Shown: positions 15,939 through 24,800 of the stretch, piece after piece | Layout of the letters: each line of letters starts with the position of its first letter | Position numbering within the stretch: position 1 is the stretch's first letter | Origin: Streptomyces sp. PCS3-D2 | GTDB taxonomy: Bacteria; Actinomycetota; Actinomycetes; Streptomycetales; Streptomycetaceae | Assembly (NCBI RefSeq): GCF_000612545.2 | Contig: NZ_CP097800.1 | Coordinates: 5,158,501-5,222,500, forward strand | DNA: 64,000 bases | Direction of reading: 5' to 3' | Made by a program: the position numbers and the translations under genes | The notes under the pieces: model-generated | Told to the model about the DNA's origin: nothing | What the model saw: only the letters and a program-made list of their open reading frames with translations | Databases searched by the model: none

Positions 15939-16130
15939 TCAGCGCGCCGGGAATCCGGCGTCGGGGACGGTCATGGCCGACAGCGCGTCGCGGTGGCCGA
16001 GCTCAGCGGTGGTCGTGGTGGCGAGCGTGGCCAATCCGGCGGCAGTGCCGAGCGCCCATATCCAGCTCAGGAAGCGGCCCACCGGATCGCCGCCTGCGAT
16101 CCCGCTCGGCGCAGCCTGGCGCGCGGTCAT
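15939..16130 (-). CDS. Small single-pass membrane protein
   Basis: 63 residues. One hydrophobic segment (FLSWIWALGTAAGLATLA) follows a short polar N-terminus. Its ATG overlaps the TGA of the upstream gene by four bases (ATGA), strong evidence of coupled translation. No family recognised. Confidence 0.6.
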   Translation of the reverse strand: MTARQAAPSGIAGGDPVGRFLSWIWALGTAAGLATLATTTTAELGHRDALSAMTVPDAGFPAR

Positions 16131-16567
16131 GCGGCGTTCCCCTGCGCCTGTTCGCGCTGGGAGATGAGCCGCGCGAACTGGATTGCGTACAACTCGACCT
16201 GGTCCGGGGTGAGGACGAGCAGGGACTCGGCCGTACCGCCGTCGTCGTAGTGGACCAGGACCGGCAGCGCGCTCTGCTGGGCCCGGTGGTCGTACACGGC
16301 GTCGCGCCGCATCGGGGTCACGTACGTGGTCTGCGCCGGGACGGGGCGCAGGGTGGTTCCGTCAGCGGGCGCCGACCACTCGTCGCCGCCGCCCGGCGGA
16401 CGCAGGTGGTACGTGCTGGCGCCCACTCTGGGCAGCGTCACGATGACGCCGATTCGCCCATCCTTGGCGGTGTCGCGGGCGAGGTCGCCGAGTCGTGGGC
16501 AGAACGGCCCGGCCGTCCCTAACTTGCCTCCCTGTGAAGGGAGATGGGGTGTTGGTCGTCCTGTCAT
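16127..16567 (-). CDS. Conserved actinobacterial hypothetical protein
   Basis: 146 residues. The core reads RIGVIVTLPRVGASTYHLRPPGGGDEWSAPADG and then VLTPDQVELYAIQFARLI. I have the impression of similar proteins near XRE-TPR regulator genes in Streptomyces, but no function is known to me. The ribosome-binding site before the chosen ATG is weak, so the start is uncertain. It is translationally coupled to the small membrane protein downstream. Confidence 0.65.
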   Translation of the reverse strand: MTGRPTPHLPSQGGKLGTAGPFCPRLGDLARDTAKDGRIGVIVTLPRVGASTYHLRPPGGGDEWSAPADGTTLRPVPAQTTYVTPMRRDAVYDHRAQQSALPVLVHYDDGGTAESLLVLTPDQVELYAIQFARLISQREQAQGNAA

Positions 16568-16622
16568 GCCCCAGAAGTTAGGGGCGCGTCAGGGGCCCAA
16601 TATGAATCGGAGGAATACCGCC

Positions 16623-17510
16623 TCATCCGTCCAGGTGGAAGCGGTCTGACATGCGGCGCAGCTTCTCGCGGGTGGCGATCCGCTCGGCGTAGACGATGCT
16701 TCGGAGGGTTGACCGGGCGATCGGATGGTTCCTTACGAGCTGTGGGGCGATCCGCTCCGCGGTCTCCAGCTCGGTGAGCGCGCGGTCGCGGTTGCCATCC
16801 CACAGCCACGCGCGGGCGAGGTCCATGTGGTGGTGACCCTGGCGGGAGTTGGGAAGGGCCGCGACAAGCTCGGGGGCCGTGCGGCGGTTTATGGCGAGAG
16901 CCTTGGTCTGCTCGCCGGTCTCCAGGGCGACGCTGATCGCGTGGATCTGCACGTTGCCGGGGGAGAAGGTGACCGAGTGGCGGTCGTAGATCGGCGGGTT
17001 GTGGTGGCCTGCCATTCGGCGGGCAGCGGCTCGGGCGTGGTTGATCCGCTCGTCGGCCTCGGCCGGTCGGCCGGCACGGGCCGCGGCGACGGCGGCGCGC
17101 AGGTGGAGCGTGCCCCACATCCGTAGGGCGAGCGGCTCGCCGAGCTCATACTCGCGCTGCACGCTGGCGATGGCCTTGTCGGACAGGGTGAGCGAGTCGT
17201 CCCAATCGGCCGTCGCCCACATGTCCCAGACACGCATCCAGTCGGCGAGCGCGGGCATGACGGGGTCGGCCGAGAGGCGCGCCGCCCATGCAGCGCGCTC
17301 CGCGGCCATCGCGACGAGTTCGGGGTGCCCCAAGGCGTGCGCGGCGGTGTGGGCGAACTTGCACGCGACGGCATAGATCGCGAATGCCTCCTCGCGTTCG
17401 TGACCGGTCGCGGCCTCGGCCAGGGCGCGGGCCTCGCGCAGGAGGTCGGGCAGGGTGGCGAGGATCGCCGTGTTGGCCGCGGCGTCCCGCAGGCGGTGCA
17501 GGCGGGTCAT
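16623..17510 (-). CDS. TPR-like C-terminal part of a split XRE-family regulator
   Basis: 295 residues, helical and TPR-like throughout (REARALAEAATGHEREEAF; HHHMDLARAWLWDGNRDRAL). It opens MTRLHRLRDAAANTAILATL, a segment normally internal to XRE-TPR proteins of about 400 residues. The upstream DNA-binding part is in the same frame and ends in TAG only two codons before this ATG. The two pieces are therefore one gene broken by a single stop, most simply TGG (Trp) to TAG. No ribosome-binding site supports independent initiation; termination-reinitiation is possible. Confidence 0.75.
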   Translation of the reverse strand: MTRLHRLRDAAANTAILATLPDLLREARALAEAATGHEREEAFAIYAVACKFAHTAAHALGHPELVAMAAERAAWAARLSADPVMPALADWMRVWDMWATADWDDSLTLSDKAIASVQREYELGEPLALRMWGTLHLRAAVAAARAGRPAEADERINHARAAARRMAGHHNPPIYDRHSVTFSPGNVQIHAISVALETGEQTKALAINRRTAPELVAALPNSRQGHHHMDLARAWLWDGNRDRALTELETAERIAPQLVRNHPIARSTLRSIVYAERIATREKLRRMSDRFHLDG

Positions 17511-17516
17511 GTCCCG

Positions 17517-17852
17517 CTACAGCTCGCCGGACGCGCGGGGGGCGCCGTCGAAGATCGGCGCGAGGTCGTAGCGGCGCAGCTCGTGCAGGATGGCTGCTGC
17601 CGAGACCTGCCACTGATTCTCGGCGGGGCTGCTCGCGTACGGCCGGCCGATCAGGTTGTTGGGATGCACGTGCAACTCGGCGGCGACGAGGTTCAGCAGC
17701 CCGACCCGGTCGAGCTCGATCAGGCCGCGTTCCATCTTGGACACCCAGCCCTGCGTCTTCCCCAGAGCGGCAGCGAGGTCGGCCTGTGGCATCCCAAGTC
17801 GCAGCCGTGCCCGCCGTACGCGACGGCCGATCTCCTCGGCTTCCTCCAACAT
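17517..17852 (-). CDS. XRE-family helix-turn-helix N-terminal part of a split regulator
   Basis: 111 residues. The helix-turn-helix is clear: ARLRLGMPQADLAAALGKTQ, then GWVSKMERGLIELD. The frame ends ...APRASGEL-stop and is continuous with the downstream TPR part apart from that TAG. Intact relatives in Streptomyces regulate neighbouring clusters and sense through the TPR region. If this truncated form is made, it would bind DNA without its sensor half. The ATG is preceded by a weak GGGGG. A plus-strand gene starts 125 bp away, so the interval may contain a shared control region. Confidence 0.78.
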   Translation of the reverse strand: MLEEAEEIGRRVRRARLRLGMPQADLAAALGKTQGWVSKMERGLIELDRVGLLNLVAAELHVHPNNLIGRPYASSPAENQWQVSAAAILHELRRYDLAPIFDGAPRASGEL

Positions 17853-17977
17853 CAATGCACCCCCAAGGTGGTGGTGGGCCGCAGACGCGAGGCAGGAGCC
17901 GGGCGTCACGGCTCATTCGTTCGGGCTCATCTCCCAGAACCGTACCGATGCGTGCGGCCGAGTGGGGAGCGAGCGAG

Positions 17978-18322
17978 ATGCGCGCGAGCACATCCATGAG
18001 AATGCCCGGCGTGGACTACTTCACTGAGACAGGCTGGATGGCCTTCTTTTCCGGCACTGAAACCGCGGTGGGCCGGCAGCGTGGTGTCGAGGCGTGGCAC
18101 CCGACCACCGGCGCTGCTCTCATCGTGGACCCAGAACGAGGTGCGCTCAGGCCCGTAACGGACTTCGAGGGCTTCTCTCATCTGGAGCGCGTCCACCGGA
18201 TAGCGGGAGTGGTTCCCGGTGGTGGGTGGCGGGCGCACTGGGAGGGCGAAGCTGGTGCTCCGCTCACTCAGCCGGTGTTGGCGTGGGTCATCAGCTCGCA
18301 GGGCGGCGCGCGACGCCGGTGA
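17978..18322 (+). CDS. Small hypothetical protein, divergent from the XRE regulator
   Basis: 114 residues from an ATG eight bases after GGGGAG; ATGs at 17996 and 18002 are alternatives. The body reads GVDYFTETGWMAFFSGTETA and PTTGAALIVDPERGALRPVT, with well-distributed hydrophobics and a sensible composition. It ends before a strong terminator. No family recognised. Confidence 0.6.
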   Translation: MRASTSMRMPGVDYFTETGWMAFFSGTETAVGRQRGVEAWHPTTGAALIVDPERGALRPVTDFEGFSHLERVHRIAGVVPGGGWRAHWEGEAGAPLTQPVLAWVISSQGGARRR

Positions 18323-18433
18323 CCGTGGAGCCGAACGGAGACACCGACTCCTCTGGGACCGCGGACCGACTACTTGCCCCGGGGCAAGAACTTCGCTGAC
18401 GGGGAGGCGCCCGGCCGCCCTCCGATCCGCCCT

Positions 18434-18467
18434 GAGGGGGGCGGGGGACCGGGCCCCCGCCCCCCTC
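18434..18467. terminator. Bidirectional terminator between convergent genes
   Basis: Perfect 14-bp G/C hairpin (arms 18434-18447 and 18454-18467, loop ACCGGG) between the plus-strand hypothetical gene and the minus-strand VCBS gene. Confidence 0.85.
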
Positions 18468-18501
18468 GGCGGCGTCGTGTCGCGTGTGCGGCCGGTGTCG
18501 G

Positions 18502-21500
18502 TCAGCTCAGCGCGGAGAAGTTCTGCCAGCCGCCGGTGCCGACCTCGGTCCCGGTGCCCTTGATGTCGCTGTAGAAGTACAGCTTGGCATCGCCGCCGGA
18601 GGACCAGATGTCGGTCTTGCCGTCGCCGTTGCCGTCCGGCAGCGCAGTGATCAGCGGGCGGTGCGAGACCGTCCAGCCGGTGCCGATGACGATCGCGGCC
18701 GGACCGCTGCCGAGGCCGCCGCCGGCGGCGTCGGTGCCCGTGTAGAGGCGCAGGTCACCGTTGATGCGGCTGCGGGCGAGCATGTCGACCCGGCCGTCGC
18801 CGGTGCGGTCGCCGGGGGCGGCGATGTCGTAGTTCGACCAGGAGCCGTTGCCCACCAGGACCGGCTCGGCGTACTCGTCGAGGTAGCCGGAGGCATGGCC
18901 GAAGTAGAGCCACAGGTGGTCGCCCTCCTTGACCAGCAGGTCGGGGTAGGACGGCAGGTCCCATTCGCCGATGGTGCCGTCGCCGTCGAGGTCGGTGGGA
19001 CCGTCGACGTCGCCGATCGCCAGGATCTGGTCGGCGTTCTTGAAGTGGTTGTTGGGCTCCTCGTACACCTGGAGGTCCCGGCGCTCGTCCGCGCAGTCCC
19101 CGCCCTCGGCGGTCTCACCGAACGCGGTGCAGGCGTGCCCGTAGCCGTTGTTCGGGAAGACCTGGATCTGGCGGGAGCCCTTCGGCCCGGTGGCGGCGAC
19201 CAGGTCCTCGTAGCCGTCACCGGTCCAGTCGCCGCGGTGCGTGATGGACGCGCCGGCGAGGTTGGTGACGCCCGCCTCCTGGTACCGGCCGACGGTGCCG
19301 TTGCCGTTGCCCGCGTACATCCACAGCTCACCCGTGGTGCGCAGGGCGTACATGTCCGATGTGCCGTCGCCGTTGAGGTCGCCCGGCTTGTCCTTCAGCG
19401 CGGGGCTGTTGGCGTAGAAGAGGTAGGTCTGGATGGCCGTGCGGTTGCCGCCCTTGCTCAGCGAGCGGGCGTAGACCCGCAGCGGACCGGCGACGGGGGG
19501 CGTCAGCTTCACGTCGACGGGGGCGTCCACGGCGGCCGGCGTGGCGGTCCGGACGGTGGGGGACCACTCGGTCCAGTACTCGTACGAGGCGACACCGGTG
19601 GCCAGGCCGCGGGAGAGGGTGAAGACACCCTCGGAGCGCGCGGTGCCGGTCTGGGTCGGCCAGCCGTCGTCACCGTCGGGGAACTGCTGGGAGCTGATGC
19701 CGGGCGGGTGGTTGGGTACGTTCTGGTCGACGTGGAAGCGGCACGTGCCGCTCCACGCGGAGCTGGCCCTGCCGTCCTCGGCCCGGACCTGCCAGGAGTG
19801 CTGCTTGCCGTCGACGAAGGAGCCCTTGGGCACCGTGACCCGGGCGATGTTGCCGGAGGTCACGGCCTGGGTCTTCTCGTAGAGCACCTTGCTGGTGCCG
19901 GTCTCCCAGACCTTGAAGCGGGCGGTCACCGTCCCGCCGTCGCCGTCCGTGACCTTCGCCGAGAGCTGGACGTCGGTGTTGCCGACGGTGGTGCCGGGCG
20001 AGGCGGTGCAGGCGGTGGCGGGGCTGGTGGCCAGGCCGGACGGAGTGGACGGGGTGGTGTTGTAGGTGGTGGAGAACACGGCCGACTTCGCGTCGAACTT
20101 CTTCCAGCCGTAGGTGTCCGACTCCGAGGCGCGCAGGCCGAGGGTGGCGGTCGGCCACTTGTTCGCGGCGGCGAGATCGGCGACCGATTTGGTCTTGAAC
20201 TCCAGGTTGCCGGCCGGGCAGCCGGAGCCCCAGCCCTTGGCCTCGGTCAGGGTCTGGACCCTGGCCACCCACGACGGCTGCTTGGCCCAGGTGGTGGCGG
20301 AGGAGATCGGGTTGATCCGCCACAGCTCCACGGGCTTCTTGGTGCAGGACCAGGAGTGGGTGTTCTTGATGCGGAAGACCGAGTCGATGATCTGCTTGCC
20401 GTGCAGCTTCTTGGTGTCCATGGTGAACATGGACCGCCAGGTGCCGCCGGTGTCGGACTCGTAGCCCACCCGGGCCACGCCGGAGGAGTGGTTCCAGTAC
20501 GAGGTGGTGCTGTACTTCTTGGCGACCGAGGTCCAGTTGAGCCGGGCGCCGCTGACCGTCGGGTCGATGTAGACCGGGTACACGGTGTCCTTGGACGTGA
20601 GGACGGACGCGTCCGGCTTCAGCGCCATTTCGCCGCCCTTGACCGCGATCGGCATGCGCTTCTCGACGGCGCCGTGCCGGGGTTCGAACACGTCCTCGGC
20701 CGGGGTGGCCGGCAGGCCGCCGAGTTCGCGGGCGGCGGTGGCGGCGTCGGGCGCGGCCGTCGGGGCGTCCGGTGCAGCCACGAGTGAGCGAGGGGCGCCC
20801 TTCAGGAAGCGTGGCGACGCGGCCGGCGCGGCCGGTGCCGCCTCACCGGTGGGGATGCCCGCCGAGTCCCACATGGTCGGGGTGGGGGCGGTGAACACCT
20901 CCTGGCCGGCCGGGTTGAGCGCCTTGAGGTTGCCCGCCTCGTCGGTGGAGAGGGCGACGCCCGAGGCGGCCACGCCGAACGTGACGGTCTTCAGGGCGGG
21001 GTTCTTCGCAGCCTCGGCGTTCTTGACGACGAGCAGCTGCTGGAAGCCCCCGACGGAAGCCCGCATCTTGAGGTCGACTCCGGGCAGGACCTCGGGATAG
21101 GTGGCGGTGTCGCCCTCCACGACCGGTGCGGGGAGCTTGCCCGGCCAGTCAACGGTCATCGACCGGCCGTCACGGGTGATGGTCGCCAGCGGGGCGTCGC
21201 CACCAGCGGAGAACTCCAGCCCTACCGCGGCAGCCCTGGGCCTGACCGTGCCGTTGCCGGTGGGCTGGAGCGTCGCATCGGCCGGTACCAGCTTGCCGCC
21301 CTGGCGCACCCGGACCGGGGCGACGGCGGATTCCATCGTGAAAGTGCCGTTCGGGTTCGCGAACACGGTGTCGTATTCGGTCCGTTGGGACACCACTTCG
21401 ACGGGCTTGCCCGAGTCGGCCGCCCGCTGGGCCGCAGTGGTCTCCTCAGGCGTGCCGGCGGTGCTCCCGGAGGCCGGTGAGGTGCTGCCGGAAGGGGTGG

Positions 21501-21615
21501 AAGCGGAAGCCGGGGCGGCTGCCAGAAAAGGCATGCTCAGAGCGGTGATTACCGCCGAGGCGGTGGCTATTCGGAACTTTCCTCGGGATCTCGTCGGTGG
21601 TTTCGGATGTGGCAT
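18502..21615 (-). CDS. Large secreted FG-GAP/VCBS-repeat protein
   Basis: 1037 residues. A signal peptide (RGKFRIATASAVITALSM followed by PFLAAAPASAS) is followed by a long N-terminal domain, a middle region with a LamG/DNRLRE-like appearance (WTSVAKKYSTTSYWNHSSG), an Ig-like part, and C-terminal FG-GAP repeats (GDLNGDGTSDMYALRTTGEL; GDWTGDGYEDLVAAT; GDRTGDGRVDMLA; PDGNGDGKTDIW). Such proteins are exported and calcium-binding, often cell-surface. The ATG with GGGGGAG seven bases upstream is preferred to one eight codons earlier. It is transcribed divergently from the RHS gene across a 249-bp gap. Confidence 0.88.
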   Translation of the reverse strand: MPHPKPPTRSRGKFRIATASAVITALSMPFLAAAPASASTPSGSTSPASGSTAGTPEETTAAQRAADSGKPVEVVSQRTEYDTVFANPNGTFTMESAVAPVRVRQGGKLVPADATLQPTGNGTVRPRAAAVGLEFSAGGDAPLATITRDGRSMTVDWPGKLPAPVVEGDTATYPEVLPGVDLKMRASVGGFQQLLVVKNAEAAKNPALKTVTFGVAASGVALSTDEAGNLKALNPAGQEVFTAPTPTMWDSAGIPTGEAAPAAPAASPRFLKGAPRSLVAAPDAPTAAPDAATAARELGGLPATPAEDVFEPRHGAVEKRMPIAVKGGEMALKPDASVLTSKDTVYPVYIDPTVSGARLNWTSVAKKYSTTSYWNHSSGVARVGYESDTGGTWRSMFTMDTKKLHGKQIIDSVFRIKNTHSWSCTKKPVELWRINPISSATTWAKQPSWVARVQTLTEAKGWGSGCPAGNLEFKTKSVADLAAANKWPTATLGLRASESDTYGWKKFDAKSAVFSTTYNTTPSTPSGLATSPATACTASPGTTVGNTDVQLSAKVTDGDGGTVTARFKVWETGTSKVLYEKTQAVTSGNIARVTVPKGSFVDGKQHSWQVRAEDGRASSAWSGTCRFHVDQNVPNHPPGISSQQFPDGDDGWPTQTGTARSEGVFTLSRGLATGVASYEYWTEWSPTVRTATPAAVDAPVDVKLTPPVAGPLRVYARSLSKGGNRTAIQTYLFYANSPALKDKPGDLNGDGTSDMYALRTTGELWMYAGNGNGTVGRYQEAGVTNLAGASITHRGDWTGDGYEDLVAATGPKGSRQIQVFPNNGYGHACTAFGETAEGGDCADERRDLQVYEEPNNHFKNADQILAIGDVDGPTDLDGDGTIGEWDLPSYPDLLVKEGDHLWLYFGHASGYLDEYAEPVLVGNGSWSNYDIAAPGDRTGDGRVDMLARSRINGDLRLYTGTDAAGGGLGSGPAAIVIGTGWTVSHRPLITALPDGNGDGKTDIWSSGGDAKLYFYSDIKGTGTEVGTGGWQNFSALS

Positions 21616-21864
21616 GGCGTGCTCCCCCGCATTCTTCATGGGACGTCAGATCGGCAAAGCGAAGGTATAGCACGGATAAATCCGGCCAGGGGACGGGGTC
21701 TTCGCGCTGTCGTCTGCGAGGAGGGCGAAGTGCCTCGGAACAGCGCATTCGGTTCTCGGGCGTGGTCCCCGGACGAGGGTGCCGCGATGGCGGAAGGTTC
21801 GGCGCAGGTAATGGACTTGCATAATGCGTGGCCGATAGTGGATCGTTCGACTCAAGGGGGAAGT

Positions 21865-24800
21865 GTGCGCTTCAGACATGCGCCAAGCATTCCCGCCGAC
21901 GGTGACCCGTCGGCGGAGCACATATCAAAAACCAGGTCAGGCAGGCGCCGTGGGCTCGCCAGATCGGTGACCGTCATCACCTCCACGGCGCTGCTCGCGG
22001 GCCTCGTCTCGGCAGAGGCGCTGGCGCTGACCCCGCTGTCCCTGCCCGCGCTGCAGCAGACCAAGCCGGTACCCGTCACAGAAGTGAAGTCCGGCAAGGA
22101 CACGGTGGCTTCATCCACCTTTAACCCCCAGGACGCCGACTGGCCGTCCGCGGGGTCCGAACGGCTCAAGCTCGCCGGCCACGGAGCCGCCGCACGGGCC
22201 AAGCCGGGCGGACTGCCGGTGGAGTTGGCGCCCAAGGCCGCCGCCGGGGCCAGGCCGGCGTCAGGCGACGTTCGGGTACGCGTGCTCGACCGGGCGCAGA
22301 CCGAGAAGGCCGGCGTGGACGGAGTGGTCCTCGCGGTCGAGGGCGCGCGCGGGGCCGCCGACGTCAAGGTGGACTACTCCGCCTTCCAGAACGCCTACGG
22401 CGGCGGCTGGGCCTCCCGGCTCACCCTCGCCGAACTGCCCGGTTGCGCGCTCACCACACCGGACCGCGCCGAATGCAAGCCCAAGCCCCTCGGCAACGTC
22501 CGCAACCGGCCCGAGGACGGCACGGTCACCGCGGAGGCCACCTTCGGCACGGCCACGGCGACCCCGGGGACGGACCCGGCCGGGCCTACGGCCGGAGACG
22601 GCGGGCGGGCCGCCACGGGCGCCGGTCCGGCGACGGGCACGGCTTCCTTCGCCTCCTACGCCGCCGCCCCCGCGGCCGCGTCCGCCGGCTCCTCGACCCT
22701 GCTGGCGGTCGGCTCCACCCCCGCCGGATCCGAGGGCGACTTCACGGCCACCCCGCTCGCACCCTCCGCGAGCTGGGAGTCCGGTGGCCCTTCCGGCGCC
22801 TTCACCTGGTCGTACGACCTCCAGACCCCCACGGTTCCCGGCGGTCTCGGCCCGAAGCTCGCGCTGAGCTACAACTCCTCCTCGCTGGACGGCCGTACGG
22901 CCGCCACCAACAACCAGGCCAACAACATCGGTGACGGCTGGGGCCTGGAGCCCGGCTTCGTCGAACGCCGCTACCGGCCGTGCAACAACGACATGACCGG
23001 CGGCAACAACAAGGCCAAGACCGGTGACCTCTGCTGGGGCAGCGACAACGCCGTACTCTCCCTGGGCGGCAAGACCAGCGAACTCGTCAAGGACGACAAG
23101 ACCGGCGTCTGGAAGCTGGCCGGCGACGACGGCACGAAGGTCGAACGCCTCACCGACACCGGACGCGGCAACGGCGACGACAACGGCGAGTACTGGCGCG
23201 TCACCGACACCAGCGGCGTGCAGTACTACTTCGGCTACCACCGGCTGCCCGGCTGGTCCTCCGGCAAGGCGGTGACGGATTCCACCTGGACCGTCCCCGT
23301 CTACGGCAACCAGTCCGCGGAGCCCTGCCACAAGAGCGCCTTCGCCGACTCCTGGTGCCAGCAGGGCTGGCGCTGGAACCTGGACTACGTCGTCAGCCCG
23401 CACGGGGACGCGATGGCGTACTACTGGGGCAAGGAGACCAACCACTACGGGCGCAACGTCAACACGTCCACCGGAGCCTCCACCGCCACCCCCTACATCC
23501 GCGGCGGCCACCTCAAGCGCATCGAGTACGGCCTGCGCGCCGGCAACCTCTACACCGGCACCCCGGCAGCGAAGATCACCTTCAAGGAGGCCGAGCGCTG
23601 CCTGCCCGGCTCCTCGTTCGACTGCGCCGAGTCCAAGTTCACCAAGGACAACGCCAAGCACTGGCCCGACGTGCCGTTCGACCAGTACTGCGCACCGGGC
23701 ACCGAGTGCAAGAGCCGCTACAGCCCGTCCTTCTGGTCCCGCAAGCGGATCACGGACATCACCACCGAGGTCCGGGTGGGCACCGGCTACCAGAAGGTCG
23801 ACTCCTGGAAGCTGACGCACCAGTTCCCGTCGACCGGTGACGGCTCCAGCCCCGCCCTGTGGCTGGCCTCGGTCACCCGCACCGGCCACACCGGGGGCAC
23901 GCCCGTCTCGCTCCCTCCGGTGACCTTCATGGGAACCCAGCTCCAGAACCGGGTGGACGCCACCGGCGACGGCATTCCGCCGCTGATCCGCTACCGGGTG
24001 AACGCCGTCAACACCGAGTCCGGCGGCACCATCGCGGTCACCTACTCGGCGCCCGAGTGCACCCCCGGATCGCTGCCCTCGGAATCCTCCAACACCAAGC
24101 GCTGCTATCCGGTGTTCTGGTCCTCGCCCGACTCGCCGGCCGCTGAGTACAAGCCGGTGAAGGACTGGTTCCACACCTACGTCGTCACCCAGGTGCGGGA
24201 AGAGGACCGGTGGGGCGGCGCGCCGCCCAAGCAGACCAACTACACCTACCTCGGCGGCGCGGCCTGGGCGAAGGCCGAGACCGAGTTCGCCAAGCCGGAG
24301 CACCTCACGTACGCGGACTTCCGCGGCTACGGTCACGTGCGCACCACGGTCGGCAGCGGTACCGACGGCCCCAGGCTGCACACCGAGAACCGCTACTTCC
24401 GCGGCATCGCGGGCGCCGACGTCGCCGACTCCGAGGGCAACAAGGTCACCGACCAGGCGGTGTTCTCCGGTATGACCCGCGAGGAGGGCACCTTCCTCGA
24501 CGGCAAGCTGATCGAGGCCGGCACCTTCACCCCCTGGCAGTCCGCCGTGACGGCCAGCCGGGCCCGGCCGGGGCTGCCCGCCCTGACCGCGCGGAGGTCC
24601 GCCGCCGAGCAGACGGAGACCACCCGCACCCAGGTCGGCGGAGGCTGGCGCCGCACCAAGGTGGAGCGCGCCTACGACGCGCACGGCATGCTCGCGACCG
24701 AGTCCGACCACGGCGACACCGGCAAGAGCGGTGACGAGAGCTGCACGGCCACCACGTACGCCCGCAACACCGGGGCGAACCTGCTGGCGACCACCGCGTC

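Noticed and set aside
13693-18500. A third att copy bounding the older element
   Set aside because: No further match to the tRNA 3' end was seen by eye; a degenerate copy cannot be excluded.
18484-20787. 767-residue plus-strand open frame opposite the VCBS gene
   Set aside because: Valine/glycine-rich shadow of a gene with clear FG-GAP repeats on the other strand.
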